Shown: in pieces, positions 1 to 11,703 of the stretch
Numbering within the stretch: the first letter of the stretch is position 1
How the letters are laid out: each line of letters opens with the position of its first letter
NCBI RefSeq assembly: GCF_900107095.1
Contig: NZ_FNOR01000004.1
Span: forward strand, 124,001 to 188,000
DNA from: Collimonas sp. OK242
GTDB lineage: Bacteria; Pseudomonadota; Gammaproteobacteria; Burkholderiales; Burkholderiaceae_D
Length of the DNA: 64,000 nt
Direction: 5' to 3'
Notes under the pieces: generated by a model
Database searches by the model: none
What the model was told of the DNA's origin: nothing
The model's input: the letters and a program-made list of their open reading frames with translations, nothing else
Program-made: the position numbers and the translations under genes

Positions 1-1290
1 TTGCGCCGCTTGCACGGTGACTCTGGTAAAGCCCAGGTCGACATTGCTCTTCTCGCTTTTGCTGCCCAGCCCGTTCACAGCTTTATATACGCCGACACTC
101 AGCTGACGCGTCTGTTGCAGTTTGTCCGGCCCTGTTTTGACGTCGACCCATGCGGCTTCGGCGCTCAATACCCGCACTTGGGAACTAAGCTCGAGCGTCA
201 TTGGCGTAGCCGGCACCGAACGCGTGAACTCCTGGCCATTTTCGGCGCTATACGCGCCGCCGGTAACGGTCACGCTATGGGTGTTATCGAGGATCACCGG
301 ATAACTGAGGGAGCCGCCGGCACGTATGGTTTTGGTTTGATAGCGCGCTTGGTATTGCACGCCTTCCAAAGCCGAATTTTCCGGCTGGGCGCGATAGTCG
401 GACCAGTTCAATTTGGCCAACAGGCCGTCATTGCCGATTGGCTGGACATAATTGATCGCATAATATTTCTCGTCCTGCGGTCCGCTGGGCTGCAGCGTAC
501 TGACGGTCACCTGCTCACCCAGCGGTGTCAAGCCATTGGCGCTGGCGGTCAACAAGCCGCGTATTCCGGGTTGCCGGTAATCCGCGCCGACCCCGACCGT
601 GACCGGTCGTCGCTTCACCGTCAACACCATATCGGCGGCGCCGTCGGTGGTGGTCGGCGGCGCTACGTTGGCGACAATCTTTACCCCTGGCTGCAGGCTA
701 AGAATGCCGGCCACCCGTTCAAAAGTGGCGCGGCGTAACGGCCGATCTTGTCGCAATTGTTCAGCAATCTGCTTCAGTCGCTCTTCGTTGCCGCCGGGAT
801 TGCCTTCGATCTTGACGTTCTGGACATAGCCCTCGACTATCGTGACTGCCACCACGTTATTCTCGAAACTCTGGGCCGGGACGAAAGCAAAAGAGAGTGG
901 ATAGCCCTGGTCTTGATACATCTGCGTGACCTTGTTGGCGGCGGTCAGCAATTCGGCGACTGTCGTATCGCGATTAGCCAACGGCGTAAACACTGCGGCC
1001 ACCTGATCGAACGGCAGGGTTTTCACGCCGGCAATCTGGAAACGCGACGGCGTCAGATGACTTGCCAGCAATTTTTGCAGCGCGGGATCAACCGCCTGGG
1101 TCTGGATATTGATAGTCACCGGCGCGCTAGGCGGCGCCTCGGCTTTGGGTAAGGTGTCGGCCGGATTGCCTTGCAGCGGACTGCGCCCATCCGCATGTGC
1201 CGGCAAAGAATACGACGCCATCAGCCAGTGGGCGCCACCGACCATGATCACCGCAGCACGGCGGTAACATCTCGATTTGAATAGTTGCAT
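1..1290 (-). CDS. Two-partner secretion transporter, ShlB/FhaC/HecB (TpsB) family, partial
   Basis: Outer-membrane pore that exports a partner TpsA exoprotein. The reading frame is open for 430 codons from ATG at 1290 and runs off the left edge, so the C-terminal barrel and stop are missing; complete family members are about 550-600 residues. Residues 1-33 look like a signal peptide (cleavage after AHA). Residues about 82-163 form a POTRA-type domain, with YQDQGYPLSFAFVPAQ at 125-140 and VTIVEGYVQNVKIEG at 149-163, both typical of TpsB proteins. Later segments alternate polar and hydrophobic residues as in beta-barrel strands. The start is the first ATG; its ribosome site is weak. A TpsA gene would be expected to the left, outside the window. 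Confidence 0.85.
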   Translation of the reverse strand, partial: MQLFKSRCYRRAAVIMVGGAHWLMASYSLPAHADGRSPLQGNPADTLPKAEAPPSAPVTINIQTQAVDPALQKLLASHLTPSRFQIAGVKTLPFDQVAAVFTPLANRDTTVAELLTAANKVTQMYQDQGYPLSFAFVPAQSFENNVVAVTIVEGYVQNVKIEGNPGGNEERLKQIAEQLRQDRPLRRATFERVAGILSLQPGVKIVANVAPPTTTDGAADMVLTVKRRPVTVGVGADYRQPGIRGLLTASANGLTPLGEQVTVSTLQPSGPQDEKYYAINYVQPIGNDGLLAKLNWSDYRAQPENSALEGVQYQARYQTKTIRAGGSLSYPVILDNTHSVTVTGGAYSAENGQEFTRSVPATPMTLELSSQVRVLSAEAAWVDVKTGPDKLQQTRQLSVGVYKAVNGLGSKSEKSNVDLGFTRVTVQAAQ

Positions 1291-1402
1291 GCTGCTGCGG
1301 CTCTCGTTCGTTATAGACGGCAAAACCTGCCTGATAATCGGGATGTCAAGTCACTATTAAATTACGGCAATAATTCATGTGGTGCAACAATTTCGTTCAA
1401 AC

Positions 1403-1434
1403 AAAAAGGCCTTGGTGGAAACCAAGACCTTTTA
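1403..1434 (-). terminator. Rho-independent terminator after the glycine-rich lipoprotein gene
   Basis: On the minus strand an 11-bp stem with one mismatch (arms AAAAGGTCTTGGT and ACCAAGGCCTTTT, loop TTCC) is followed by a T-rich tail. It lies just past the stop at 1452 and separates this gene from the TpsB gene downstream. Confidence 0.7.
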
Positions 1435-1451
1435 CAAACCACTGCTACTGC

Positions 1452-2750
1452 CTATTTTTTAGCTATGCCACCCAACAAGCCGCCCAACAAGCCCGTCGCT
1501 TGTCCGCTGCCTGTAGCACTGCCAGTCCCTGCGGAAACCGATGAGGTCAACCCGGCTACCAAATTAGTTACCGGAGCCAGAGGACTGCTACCGCTGGTAC
1601 CGCCTGCGGCACCGCCCAAGGTCCCTAACAGGCCGGTGACCGGAGCCAGAGGACTGCTACCGCTGGTACCGCCTGCGGCGCCGCCCAAGGTCCCTAACAG
1701 GCCGGTGACCGGAGCTAGAGGACCGCTACCGGCGCCGGCTGCCGCACCGCTGAGGCTGCCGGTCAGGCCATTCACAGTACTCACCACGGGGGCCAGCGGT
1801 CCGACAAGGGCGCCAAGCAGCGCATTGTCAGCCGGTTGCAAAATGCCGCCGGTTTGATTTCCTAATAATGGCTGGCCGCTGACGGTCGCGCCGTTGACGG
1901 CAAGGCCGCCAACCAGGTTGCCTGTGTTGCTCACTACCGGGCCGAGATTGCTGACGACAGGCACGCCGGAATTAGTCAGGCCGCCGCCGACGCTGGCGAC
2001 AGTGCCGCCAACCACGCCCAGTAAAAGATTAGCCGGCTGGTTCAGCGCTGTGGTATTACCGACGGTCTGGAGCAAGGTTGCTGCGGTGTTGGTCAAAGGC
2101 ACGATCGCAGTACTCGCCGCTTGTGTGACTTGTTGTACCGGACCGGTCGTCAATGCCGTAGTGAGTGTCGGCGCCACAGTGCCGGAGATGGTGTTGCCGA
2201 CGGTGCTGACCAAACCGCCGACCGGTGCGGTTACCGGCGCCAGAGCGCTAAGCGGACCGCTGCTGCCCAGGCTGGTGACTACCTGCCCTGCGCTATTCAC
2301 CGTGGCGCCAACCTGCGCTACCACGCCGCCGGTACTGCCGGCGGTGATGCCCACCGGATCCTGCGCAGTGCCAATTTGCCCCAGGCCGTTAGTCAAGCCG
2401 CCGCCGAGCACGGTGACGATGCCGCTGGCATTGTCGATCACGCCAGTCAATGCTGTCTTGGTAGCTGGAGTGAGCGGCAACTGACTGACTATCGTGTTGC
2501 CGGCGCCGTCAACCGCCGTACCTACGCTCGATACGGTGGTGCCTGCATTCGTGACCAGATTGCTCGCTGTAGCAGTCGGCGGCGTCGGCGGCGTGACTGG
2601 CGTAGTCGGCGTACCGCCGCCAGGACCGGCACCCACTGTCCTGCCGCCGGCGCCATCGGCAACTAAGCTGCCGCCGCTGCCGCATCCGGCGAGCAATGCT
2701 GTCAGTAACATGGATACCGCCAGCAATCCGTTTTTTTTCGATGCTTTCAT
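1452..2750 (-). CDS. Glycine/valine/threonine-rich collagen-like surface lipoprotein
   Basis: Predicted lipoprotein of 432 residues and unknown function. Residues 1-22 are a type II signal sequence ending in the lipobox LTALLAGC, with Cys23 as the lipidation site, and then a Gly/Ala/Pro/Thr linker. The rest is low-complexity sequence rich in Gly, Val, Thr, Leu and Asn, built from degenerate short repeats of the form GLLGTLGGAAGG and VVSTVGNTV. Near the C-terminus a 23-residue unit beginning SPLAPVTGLLG is repeated twice and then decays. No enzymatic motif is visible. The ATG at 2750 has a good ribosome site (AAGGGAGAT). Similar Gly-rich lipoproteins occur in Burkholderiales annotated as collagen-like. 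A role in the cell surface or matrix is inference only. Confidence 0.7.
   Translation of the reverse strand: MKASKKNGLLAVSMLLTALLAGCGSGGSLVADGAGGRTVGAGPGGGTPTTPVTPPTPPTATASNLVTNAGTTVSSVGTAVDGAGNTIVSQLPLTPATKTALTGVIDNASGIVTVLGGGLTNGLGQIGTAQDPVGITAGSTGGVVAQVGATVNSAGQVVTSLGSSGPLSALAPVTAPVGGLVSTVGNTISGTVAPTLTTALTTGPVQQVTQAASTAIVPLTNTAATLLQTVGNTTALNQPANLLLGVVGGTVASVGGGLTNSGVPVVSNLGPVVSNTGNLVGGLAVNGATVSGQPLLGNQTGGILQPADNALLGALVGPLAPVVSTVNGLTGSLSGAAAGAGSGPLAPVTGLLGTLGGAAGGTSGSSPLAPVTGLLGTLGGAAGGTSGSSPLAPVTNLVAGLTSSVSAGTGSATGSGQATGLLGGLLGGIAKK
1571..1708. repeat. 69-bp direct tandem repeat, two near-identical copies
   Basis: Copies at 1571-1639 and 1640-1708 differ at one base (A at 1611, G at 1680). 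A third, diverging copy starts at 1709. The unit encodes 23 residues in frame within the Gly-rich lipoprotein, so copy-number change would lengthen or shorten the protein without a frameshift. Confidence 0.9.
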
Positions 2751-3118
2751 GATCTATCTCCCTTTTTGATGAATCGGATAAAGCTATGCCTACTGTCTTT
2801 TCGCAAAGAGCGTGCCAGCCAGAAACGCCTTCGAAACAGCAACAGTTGCAGCGCATCCACTTTCATAAAAATGAGAAAAAGAACTTATAAATCAATAACT
2901 AAGAGAAATATTTACGCCTGAAACGGTAACATTGCCGTGCCGGCCGCCGCGGCCTTTGACACGTAACATGTAACGTAACGCGCGGGAACAAAGCTGGCTC
3001 AATACGACGGATAAGTTACAAAAACAGCATCAGGCAAGCATCTCCCTGGTACTCCGTCAATAGTTGCCTTGAAGGCTATAATGAGCGCTCCCGCTAACCG
3101 ACCTTAAGATCACACGCC
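2751..3118. other. Intergenic region between divergent lipoprotein and 5'-nucleotidase genes
   Basis: Must hold two divergent promoters. The part next to the lipoprotein gene is AT-rich (about 2860-2920). The centre has a GC palindrome (about 2940-2955) and overlapping GTAAC repeats at about 2961-2980. No gene, and no promoter clear enough to assign, is visible. Confidence 0.5.
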
Positions 3119-4033
3119 ATGCCGCAGTCCTTAGATAATTTGCTGGTAGTCGGAATTTCATCCCGCGCGCTATTCGATCTGGAAACCGAAGAGGCTATCT
3201 TTCGGCAGCAAGGCCTGAAAGAATATCGTCGTCACCAGCTGCTCAATGAAAACCAGGTCCTCAAGCCCGGGGCCGGGTTCGCCTTGGTAAAAGCGCTGTT
3301 GAAACTGAATCGCCTGACCGGTCAGCGCTTCGTCGAGGTAGTCGTGATGTCGCGCAATTCCAGTGAAACCTCGATGCGCATCTTCAATTCGATCAAGCAT
3401 TACGGCCTCGACATCACGCGTGCTGTGCTGTCCGGCGGCGCTTCGCTGGCGCCGTATTTGCAAGCCTTCAATGTCAGTCTGTTCTTGTCACTGCATGAGG
3501 ACGATGTCCAGGCCGCCGTGAATTCCGGCACGGCGGCGGCGCTGCTGTATCAAAAACCGGAGAATGCGCTGGAAGAGCTGGAGCAGATCCGTATCGCGTT
3601 TGACGGCGATGCCGTTATTTTCTCAGATGAATCGGAAAAGATTTATCAAACCGAAGGGATAGAAGCATTTGAGAAACACGAGCGCGAGAACGCCATGCTG
3701 CCCTTGCCGCAAGGTCCGTTTGCGCGGCTGCTGCTGGCGCTGTCCTACATCCAGAATAACTTCAAGAATCCGGATGGGCATGCGGCGCCTATCCGTACCG
3801 CGCTGGTGACGGCGCGCTCGTCGCCGGCCCATGAACGCGTGATTCGCACTTTGCGCGCCTGGGATGTGGCGATCGATGAAACGTTCTTCATGGGCGGTCT
3901 CGTCAAATCGGATGTGCTGGCCGCCTTCAAGCCGCATATGTTTTTTGACGACCAGCCGGCGCATTGCGAGCGCGCCGCCGGCACGGTGCAAACCGGACGC
4001 GTGCCGTGGAAACAGGCAGGAGAGCTGGAGTAA
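3119..4033 (+). CDS. 5'-nucleotidase, cytosolic NT5C1-like family
   Basis: Predicted cytosolic phosphatase of nucleoside 5'-monophosphates, 304 residues, which matches the bacterial members of this family. Recognisable segments are VVVMSRNSSETSMRIFNSI near residues 74-92, the Asp-rich FDGDAVIFSD at 161-170, and FFDDQPAHCE near the C-terminus, consistent with a HAD-like phosphatase fold using Mg2+. It has no signal peptide. It stands alone and is convergent with the acyl-CoA ligase gene, with only 25 bp between the stop codons. Substrate preference cannot be read from sequence. Confidence 0.85.
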   Translation: MPQSLDNLLVVGISSRALFDLETEEAIFRQQGLKEYRRHQLLNENQVLKPGAGFALVKALLKLNRLTGQRFVEVVVMSRNSSETSMRIFNSIKHYGLDITRAVLSGGASLAPYLQAFNVSLFLSLHEDDVQAAVNSGTAAALLYQKPENALEELEQIRIAFDGDAVIFSDESEKIYQTEGIEAFEKHERENAMLPLPQGPFARLLLALSYIQNNFKNPDGHAAPIRTALVTARSSPAHERVIRTLRAWDVAIDETFFMGGLVKSDVLAAFKPHMFFDDQPAHCERAAGTVQTGRVPWKQAGELE

Positions 4034-4058
4034 ACCTGCCGCTTACTGCAACCAGGCT

Positions 4059-5711
4059 TCAAGCGGTCGGCAGGACGTATTCCTTGAACTGCTCCCGCAA
4101 TTTGTTTTTCAATAGCTTGCCGGTAGCGCCAATCGGCAAGGCGTCGACAAACACCACATCGTCCGGCGTCCACCATTTGGCGATCTTGCCTTCAAAAAAT
4201 TCGAGCAGCTGCTCGCTACTCACCTCCATGCCCGGTTTCCTGACCACCACCAGCAATGGCCGCTCATCCCACTTAGGATGAAATATCCCGATGCAGGCAG
4301 CCATTTGCACCGCCGGATGCGCCATCACGATATTTTCCAGGTCTATGCTGCTGATCCACTCGCCGCCTGATTTGATCACGTCCTTGCTGCGATCGGTTAT
4401 CTGCATGTAGCCGTCGGCATCGATGGTCGCCACGTCGCCGGTAGGGAACCAGCCGTCCTGCAGCACCGCCCCGCCCTCGTTCTTGAAATAGGTATCGATA
4501 ATCCACGGCCCCTTGACCAGCAGATTGCCGTAAGTGACGCCATCCCACGGCAGCTCCTGGCCGGCGTCGTCGACAATTTTCATGTCGACGCCGTAGATCG
4601 CGTGGCCCTGCTTTTGCAGCAGCAATTCCTGTTCTTCAACAGGCAGGGACAAATGCCTGGTCTGCAGGCTGCCGGTGGTGCCCAGCGGCGACATCTCGGT
4701 CATGCCCCAGGCGTGCACCACGTCGACGCCATAGCGATGGCGCAAAGCCTTCATCATCGCTGGCGGACAGGCGGAGCCGCCGATGATGGTGCGCTTGAAG
4801 CTGGAGAATTTCAGCTGGTTTTGATCCATATAGTTCAGCAAGCCGAGCCAGACCGTCGGCACGCCGGCGGAAAAGGTGACTTGCTCTTGCTCGAACAATT
4901 CGTACAGGGATTTCCCATCCAGCGCGGGCCCCGGAAACACCATTTTCGCGCCCGTAATCGGTACCGCGTACGGCAAACCCCAGGCGTTGACATGAAACAT
5001 CGGCACTACCGGCAGCACGACGTCGCGCCCCGATATGTTCATGGTGTCCGGCATGGTCGATGCCAGGGAATGCAATACAGTCGAGCGGTGCGAGTACAAG
5101 GCGCCTTTGGGATTGCCGGTGGTGCCCGAGGTATAACACAGGCTGGAAGCGGAATTCTCATCGAACAACGGCCAGCTGTAATCATCCGTGCCGGCTTCCA
5201 GCAAGGCTTCATAGCACATCAGATTGGGCAGCTTGCTGCCTTGCGGCAAATGCCCTGGCCCGCACATGGCGATGTAGCCTTTGATGGTCTTGGCCAGCGG
5301 CGCCACCGCCTCCACCAGCGGCAGGAAGCAGACATCGAACAGCAGGTATTGATCTTCGGCGTGGTTGGCAATGTAGCCGATCAGGTCCGGATGCAGGCGC
5401 GGATTGATTGTGTGCAGCACCGCCCCCGAACCGGATACCGCGTAATACGCCTCCATATGCCGATAACCGTTCCATGCCAGCGTGGCAACCCGCTCGCCCA
5501 TCTTCACGCCGAGCGCGCTCAAGGCATTGGCAAGCCGGCGTGTGCGGCGATGGCATTCGCTATAGGTGTAGCGATGGAGATCACCTTCCACCCGCCGCGA
5601 GACTATTTCGTTGCTGCCGAAATAGCGGTCTGCATGCTGGAGAATGCCGGAAATGAGCAGCGGCTGGCTCATCATCTGCCCCATCAACGGACTCTTGGGA
5701 TACTGTGACAT
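4059..5711 (-). CDS. AMP-forming fatty acyl-CoA synthetase (long-chain / DmdB-like)
   Basis: Adenylate-forming ligase of 550 residues that activates a carboxylic acid to its CoA thioester in the cytosol. The ATP-binding P-loop [11 protein letters not shown] is at residues 193-203. The Asp-containing hinge region [19 protein letters not shown] and [14 protein letters not shown] follow, and the catalytic lysine is K532 in [13 protein letters not shown]. The ATG at 5711 has AGGAG six bases upstream. The sequence groups with medium/long-chain acyl-CoA ligases and methylthiopropionate-CoA ligase-like proteins. The true substrate (fatty acid or methylthiopropionate) is not decidable here. It stands alone, with no beta-oxidation genes beside it. 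Confidence 0.85.
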   Translation of the reverse strand: MSQYPKSPLMGQMMSQPLLISGILQHADRYFGSNEIVSRRVEGDLHRYTYSECHRRTRRLANALSALGVKMGERVATLAWNGYRHMEAYYAVSGSGAVLHTINPRLHPDLIGYIANHAEDQYLLFDVCFLPLVEAVAPLAKTIKGYIAMCGPGHLPQGSKLPNLMCYEALLEAGTDDYSWPLFDENSASSLCYTSGTTGNPKGALYSHRSTVLHSLASTMPDTMNISGRDVVLPVVPMFHVNAWGLPYAVPITGAKMVFPGPALDGKSLYELFEQEQVTFSAGVPTVWLGLLNYMDQNQLKFSSFKRTIIGGSACPPAMMKALRHRYGVDVVHAWGMTEMSPLGTTGSLQTRHLSLPVEEQELLLQKQGHAIYGVDMKIVDDAGQELPWDGVTYGNLLVKGPWIIDTYFKNEGGAVLQDGWFPTGDVATIDADGYMQITDRSKDVIKSGGEWISSIDLENIVMAHPAVQMAACIGIFHPKWDERPLLVVVRKPGMEVSSEQLLEFFEGKIAKWWTPDDVVFVDALPIGATGKLLKNKLREQFKEYVLPTA

Positions 5712-5802
5712 CGCATCTCCTGATGTTGTAATGAATACGTCTTTTTTAATGAAACAGCGTACTTACAATAGTCCAGGGATGACATATATGTCAAAAACAA
5801 AA

Positions 5803-5849
5803 AAGACCCAGTTTCACCGCCTGTCATTTGGCAGTAAAGCTGGGCCTTT
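5803..5849 (-). terminator. Rho-independent terminator after maeB
   Basis: On the minus strand a long stem (AAAGGCCCAG pairing with CTGGGTCTTT, with further pairing inside) is followed by TTTTTTGTTTTT. It lies 44 bp beyond the maeB stop codon. Confidence 0.75.
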
Positions 5850-5892
5850 CGATTCCTACTTTCTATGCTTACGTACTAGCGATACTTATATC

Positions 5893-8205
5893 TTACCGTG
5901 CCGAAATCGCGTCCACCACGCACAAGGCGGTCATGTTGACGATACGGCGCACCGTTGCCGATGGCGTCAGGATGTGGACCGGCTTGGCGCAACCTAACAG
6001 GATAGGACCAACCGCCACGCCATTGCCGCAGGTGTTCTTGAGCAGGTTGTAGGCGATATTGGCAGCATCGATGTTCGGCATTACCAGCAGGTTGGCATCG
6101 CCTTTCAACGACGAATCCGGCATCGTTTTTCTCAGCAGCTCGGCGTTCAGCGCCGTGTCGCCATGCATTTCACCGTCGACTTCCAGCTCCGGCGCCAGTT
6201 CCTTGATGATGGCCAGGGCTTTCCGCATTTTCAGCGCGGAAGCGCTGTTGCTGGAACCGAAATTCGAATGCGACAGCAAGGCTGCGCGCGGTTTGATGCC
6301 GAAGCGCAGCATTTCTTCCGCCGCCAGGATCGTGATTTCCGCCAGTTGCTCGGCAGTCGGATCTTCGTTGACATGGGTATCGACCAATACCAGCTGGCGG
6401 TCGGTCAGGATCAAGGCATTCATCGCGGCGTACACATTGACTCCCTCGCGACGGCCCAGCACCTTGTCGATGTAGTTCAGATGCAGGCTGGTGGTGCCGT
6501 AAGTACCGCAGATCATGCCGTCGGCATCGCCTTTGTGGATTGCCATCGAACCGATCAGGGTATGACGGCGGCGCATTTCCAGCTTGGCGTATTGTTCCGT
6601 CACGCCCTGGCGCTTGGTCATCGCCAGGAAGGTTTGCCAGTAATCGCGATAGCGTGCGTCGAACTCGGGATTGATGACTTCAAAATCGACACCCGCCTTC
6701 AAACGCAGGCCGAAACGCTCGATGCGCTGTTGCAGCACCGCCGGACGGCCAACCAGGATCGGCCGCGCCAGATTTTCATCGACCACCACCTGCACTGCAC
6801 GCAGGACGCGTTCTTCTTCGCCTTCAGCGTAGACAATCCGCTTTTTCTCGTTCGGCGTCTTCTTGGCGACCTGGAACAAGGGCCGCATGAAGGTGCCGCT
6901 GCGATAGACGAACTGCTGCAGCTTGTCGATATAGGCTTCCATGTCCTTGATCGGACGGCTGGCGACGCCGGACGCTTCAGCGGCCTTGGCGACTGCTGGT
7001 GCAATCTTCATCATCAGACGCGGATCGAACGGCTTGGGAATGATGTATTCAGGTCCGAACGCCAGATTGGCGATGCCGTAGGTAGTGGCGACGATGTCCG
7101 ATTGCTCGGCTTGCGCCAGCTCGGCGATCGCATGCACCACCGCGATTTCCATCTCACGCGTGATAGTGGTGGCGCCGCAATCGAGGGCGCCGCGGAAAAT
7201 GTAAGGGAAGCACAGAACGTTGTTAACCTGGTTCGGGTAGTCCGAACGGCCAGTCGCCATGACGGCATCGTCACGCACCGCCTTGACCTCTTCCGGCAGG
7301 ATTTCAGGAGTCGGATTAGCCAGCGCCAGCACCAGCGGCCGTGGCGCCATCGCCTTCACCATATCTTGCTTGAGCACGCCGCCGGCCGACAGGCCGAGGA
7401 AAATGTCGGCGCCCGGGATCAGCTCGGCCAGGGTACGCGCATCAGTCTCGCGCGCGAAACGCAGCTTGTCCGGATCCATCAGTTCAACCCGGCCTTTATA
7501 GACCACGCCGGCCAGGTCGGTGACGAAAATATTTTCAATCGGGAAGCCGAGGTCGACGATCAGGTCCAGGCACGCCAGCGCTGCGGCGCCTGCGCCGGAG
7601 ACCACTAGCTTGCAGCTCTTGATGTCTTTGCCTACCACCTTCAAGCCGTTCAGAATCGCCGCGCCGACGATGATAGCGGTACCGTGCTGGTCATCATGAA
7701 AGACCGGGATCTTCATGCGGTCGCGCAATTTGCGCTCAATCTCGAAACACTCTGGCGCCTTGATGTCTTCCAGGTTGATACCGCCGAAAGTCGGCTCCAG
7801 CGAGGCAATGATGTCGCACAGCTTTTCCGGATCGTGTTCGTTGATTTCGATATCGAAGACATCGATGCCGGCAAATTTCTTGAACAGCACGCCCTTGCCT
7901 TCCATCACCGGCTTCGACGCCAGCGGCCCGATATTGCCGAGGCCGAGAACGGCGGTGCCGTTGGTGATGACGGCGACCAGGTTGCCGCGTGCCGTGTAGC
8001 GGAAGGCATTGGCCGGGTCGGCCACGATTTCTTCGCAAGCGGCAGCAACGCCGGGCGAGTAAGCCAGCGCCAGATCGCGCTGGTTAGTCAGCAGTTTAGT
8101 CGGGGTTACGCTTATTTTCCCGGGGGTTGGAAACTCGTGATACTCAAGCGCGGCTTGACGCAATTGTTGGCGGAGCTCTTCTTTTTTATCGATCATCGAA
8201 TCCAT
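5893..8205 (-). CDS. maeB: NADP-dependent malic enzyme with C-terminal phosphotransacetylase-like domain
   Basis: Oxidative decarboxylation of malate to pyruvate with NADPH formation. At 770 residues it is the long MaeB type. Residues about 15-160 are the malic N-terminal domain ([28 protein letters not shown]), and about 165-430 the NAD(P)-binding domain ([15 protein letters not shown]). The rest is a phosphate acetyl/butyryl transferase-like regulatory domain (from about [17 protein letters not shown]). Hybrid enzymes of this kind are regulated by acetyl-CoA through that domain. An in-frame ATG three codons downstream is an alternative start. The gene has its own terminator and no operon partner. 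Confidence 0.95.
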   Translation of the reverse strand: MDSMIDKKEELRQQLRQAALEYHEFPTPGKISVTPTKLLTNQRDLALAYSPGVAAACEEIVADPANAFRYTARGNLVAVITNGTAVLGLGNIGPLASKPVMEGKGVLFKKFAGIDVFDIEINEHDPEKLCDIIASLEPTFGGINLEDIKAPECFEIERKLRDRMKIPVFHDDQHGTAIIVGAAILNGLKVVGKDIKSCKLVVSGAGAAALACLDLIVDLGFPIENIFVTDLAGVVYKGRVELMDPDKLRFARETDARTLAELIPGADIFLGLSAGGVLKQDMVKAMAPRPLVLALANPTPEILPEEVKAVRDDAVMATGRSDYPNQVNNVLCFPYIFRGALDCGATTITREMEIAVVHAIAELAQAEQSDIVATTYGIANLAFGPEYIIPKPFDPRLMMKIAPAVAKAAEASGVASRPIKDMEAYIDKLQQFVYRSGTFMRPLFQVAKKTPNEKKRIVYAEGEEERVLRAVQVVVDENLARPILVGRPAVLQQRIERFGLRLKAGVDFEVINPEFDARYRDYWQTFLAMTKRQGVTEQYAKLEMRRRHTLIGSMAIHKGDADGMICGTYGTTSLHLNYIDKVLGRREGVNVYAAMNALILTDRQLVLVDTHVNEDPTAEQLAEITILAAEEMLRFGIKPRAALLSHSNFGSSNSASALKMRKALAIIKELAPELEVDGEMHGDTALNAELLRKTMPDSSLKGDANLLVMPNIDAANIAYNLLKNTCGNGVAVGPILLGCAKPVHILTPSATVRRIVNMTALCVVDAISAR

Positions 8206-8581
8206 ATGCCTCTGTCCCCAAGTCTAACGAGTGAAAAGTGAAAGTCTTTGATTTTATCAGACTGCTCGCCGCCAACCATGCAAATTTCGCATTATGAACA
8301 GGGATTTCACACAATTATTACTAATAGCTATTAATTTATTAAAATCGATTAATTTTACATTCCGTTTAGTATGCGCCGACCGGCTGGAAATGCCCCAATT
8401 GCAGCGTCGCCAGGGCGAATGTTGAAATGATCAAGAAAATGATCAAGATCCAGCCCGCTGTTACCGATGTTGTAAAATTGGCCGCCGCAAGCATTGCGGC
8501 GACTTGCCGCTCAATGCAAACAAGAGCTAAGACCGCTTTTTCATCACCGTCAACCCAGCCGATCACCCCTCAGGACATTCC
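8206..8581. other. Intergenic region between divergent maeB and rubredoxin reductase-like gene
   Basis: 376 bp. The half next to maeB is AT-rich (8280-8360) and plausibly carries its promoter. Beyond that lies a possible 42-codon minus-strand ORF. A rubredoxin gene, often found beside such reductases, is absent here. Confidence 0.45.
8366..8494 (-). CDS. Possible small single-pass membrane protein (42 aa)
   Basis: Starting at ATG 8494 the frame encodes a short Ala/Thr-rich N-terminus, one strongly hydrophobic segment (AGWILIIFLIISTFALATL) and a short polar tail. The open frame extends upstream to 8566, but that part has no membrane character. The ribosome site is weak and no family is recognised. 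Hydrophobicity alone could be chance, so this is a candidate only. Confidence 0.25.
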   Translation of the reverse strand: MLAAANFTTSVTAGWILIIFLIISTFALATLQLGHFQPVGAY

Positions 8582-9760
8582 ATGAAACCCATCATCATCA
8601 TCGGCGCCGGCATGGCTGCCTATACGCTGGCGCGCGAAGTGCGCAAGCTGGACAAAACCGCCGCGCTTCTGATCATCACGGCGGACGATGGCGGTTTCTA
8701 TTCCAAGCCGATGCTCTCGAACGCCTTCGCCCAAAAGAAACTGGCGGCGCAGCTGATCTCGCAAAGCGCGCTGCAAATGGCGGAACAGATAGGCGCCGAT
8801 ATCAAGACCAGAACCCGGGTCGACGGCATCGACACCGCGCGCAAGGTGGTTAACACCAGCAGCGGCGCTTTCGAATACCGGCAGCTGGTGCTTGCCGTCG
8901 GCGCCCAGCCGATCCGGCTGGACCTCGCCGGCGACGCCAGCGACCGCGTGCTGTCCGTCAACCATATCGACGACTACGCTACCTTCCGCGCCAAGTTGCT
9001 GCCCGATCTGCAGGCATCGGCCCGAGTCGCGATCCTGGGCGCCGGTTTGATCGGCTGCGAATTTGCCGACGATCTTGCTGCGCATGGCCATGTCGTCACG
9101 TTGATCGATCCCAACCCGTCGCCGTTGGCGGCACTGGCGGCGCCGGCTTTATGCCAAGGCTTGCAGACAGCGCTGACAGGGCGCGGCATCAGCCTGCAGC
9201 TTGGCACCACTGCCGCGCGCATCGACCATGCCGGCAATGCAATCAACATCACCTTGGCGAATGGCGCAGCGGTGGTGGCCGATGTCGTCTTGTCTGCAGT
9301 CGGCCTGCGCCCCGACCTGGCTCTGGCGCAAGCAGCGCAATTGGCCACTGGCCGCGGCATCATGGTCGACAGCCATGGCCGCACCAGCGCTGCCGACGTG
9401 TATGCGCTCGGCGATTGCGCCGAATACCGCGTCGACCGTGAAGGCCGCACCAGTCCCTTGCCGTACATCGCACCGATTCTTACCGCTGCGCGTGCGATTG
9501 CCAAGTCATTGACTGGCGAAGATACCGAAATCGATCTGAAACATGCGCCGGTGATCGTCAAGACACCGAGCTATCCGCTGGCGCTGATGGCGCCGCCGCC
9601 GCACACGGTGGCCACCGGCCGCTGGGAAACCGAACTGGATGGCGCCACCACCATCTGCCGCTTCTTTGATGCGCAAGGTGTGATGGTAGGTTTCGGGGTT
9701 GCTCCGCAAGAAGCGAAAATCAGGCAAGCCTTGATGGCGGCTCTGGGTACGGCAGCTTAA
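8582..9760 (+). CDS. FAD-dependent NAD(P)H oxidoreductase, rubredoxin-NAD+ reductase-like
   Basis: Cytosolic flavoprotein of 392 residues. The FAD-binding Rossmann motif IIIIGAGMAAY is at residues 4-14, the NADH-binding motif VAILGAGLIGCEF at 149-161, and the second FAD contact YALGDCAEY at 274-282. A C-terminal domain of about 70 residues resembles that of rubredoxin reductases (RubB/AlkT type), which pass electrons from NADH to rubredoxin for alkane hydroxylation or oxidative-stress defence. No rubredoxin or hydroxylase gene lies beside it, so the partner is unknown. The ATG at 8582 follows directly on a modest ribosome site. Confidence 0.8.
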   Translation: MKPIIIIGAGMAAYTLAREVRKLDKTAALLIITADDGGFYSKPMLSNAFAQKKLAAQLISQSALQMAEQIGADIKTRTRVDGIDTARKVVNTSSGAFEYRQLVLAVGAQPIRLDLAGDASDRVLSVNHIDDYATFRAKLLPDLQASARVAILGAGLIGCEFADDLAAHGHVVTLIDPNPSPLAALAAPALCQGLQTALTGRGISLQLGTTAARIDHAGNAINITLANGAAVVADVVLSAVGLRPDLALAQAAQLATGRGIMVDSHGRTSAADVYALGDCAEYRVDREGRTSPLPYIAPILTAARAIAKSLTGEDTEIDLKHAPVIVKTPSYPLALMAPPPHTVATGRWETELDGATTICRFFDAQGVMVGFGVAPQEAKIRQALMAALGTAA

Positions 9761-9764
9761 ACGG

Positions 9765-9795
9765 TTTGGCGGCGCTGCTGTCGAGCGCCGCCAAA
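9765..9795. terminator. Hairpin between convergent oxidoreductase and recQ genes
   Basis: A perfect 12-bp stem (TTTGGCGGCGCT / AGCGCCGCCAAA) with a 7-nt loop in the 50-bp gap between two convergent genes. There is no U tract on either side, so bidirectional termination is likely but not certain. Confidence 0.55.
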
Positions 9796-9810
9796 GCTGC
9801 ATCTAAAACA

Positions 9811-11658
<1,848 letters not shown>

Positions 11659-11703
11659 TAGTTACTTGAGGATCTTTTATTTCAGAGAATCTCTGATTAA
11701 TTA

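Noticed and set aside
1-1152. Long plus-strand ORFs over the left edge
   Set aside because: They lie antisense to a minus-strand frame that gives a convincing TpsB protein with signal peptide and POTRA domain.
1571-1708. CRISPR-like array
   Set aside because: The 69-bp repeats are directly adjacent with no spacers and are in frame inside a protein gene.
4602-5708. 368-codon plus-strand ORF over the acyl-CoA ligase
   Set aside because: Antisense to a complete ligase with all catalytic motifs.
6163-7608. 481-codon plus-strand ORF inside maeB
   Set aside because: It is antisense to a fully conserved malic enzyme, has no family resemblance and reflects GC-rich codon bias.
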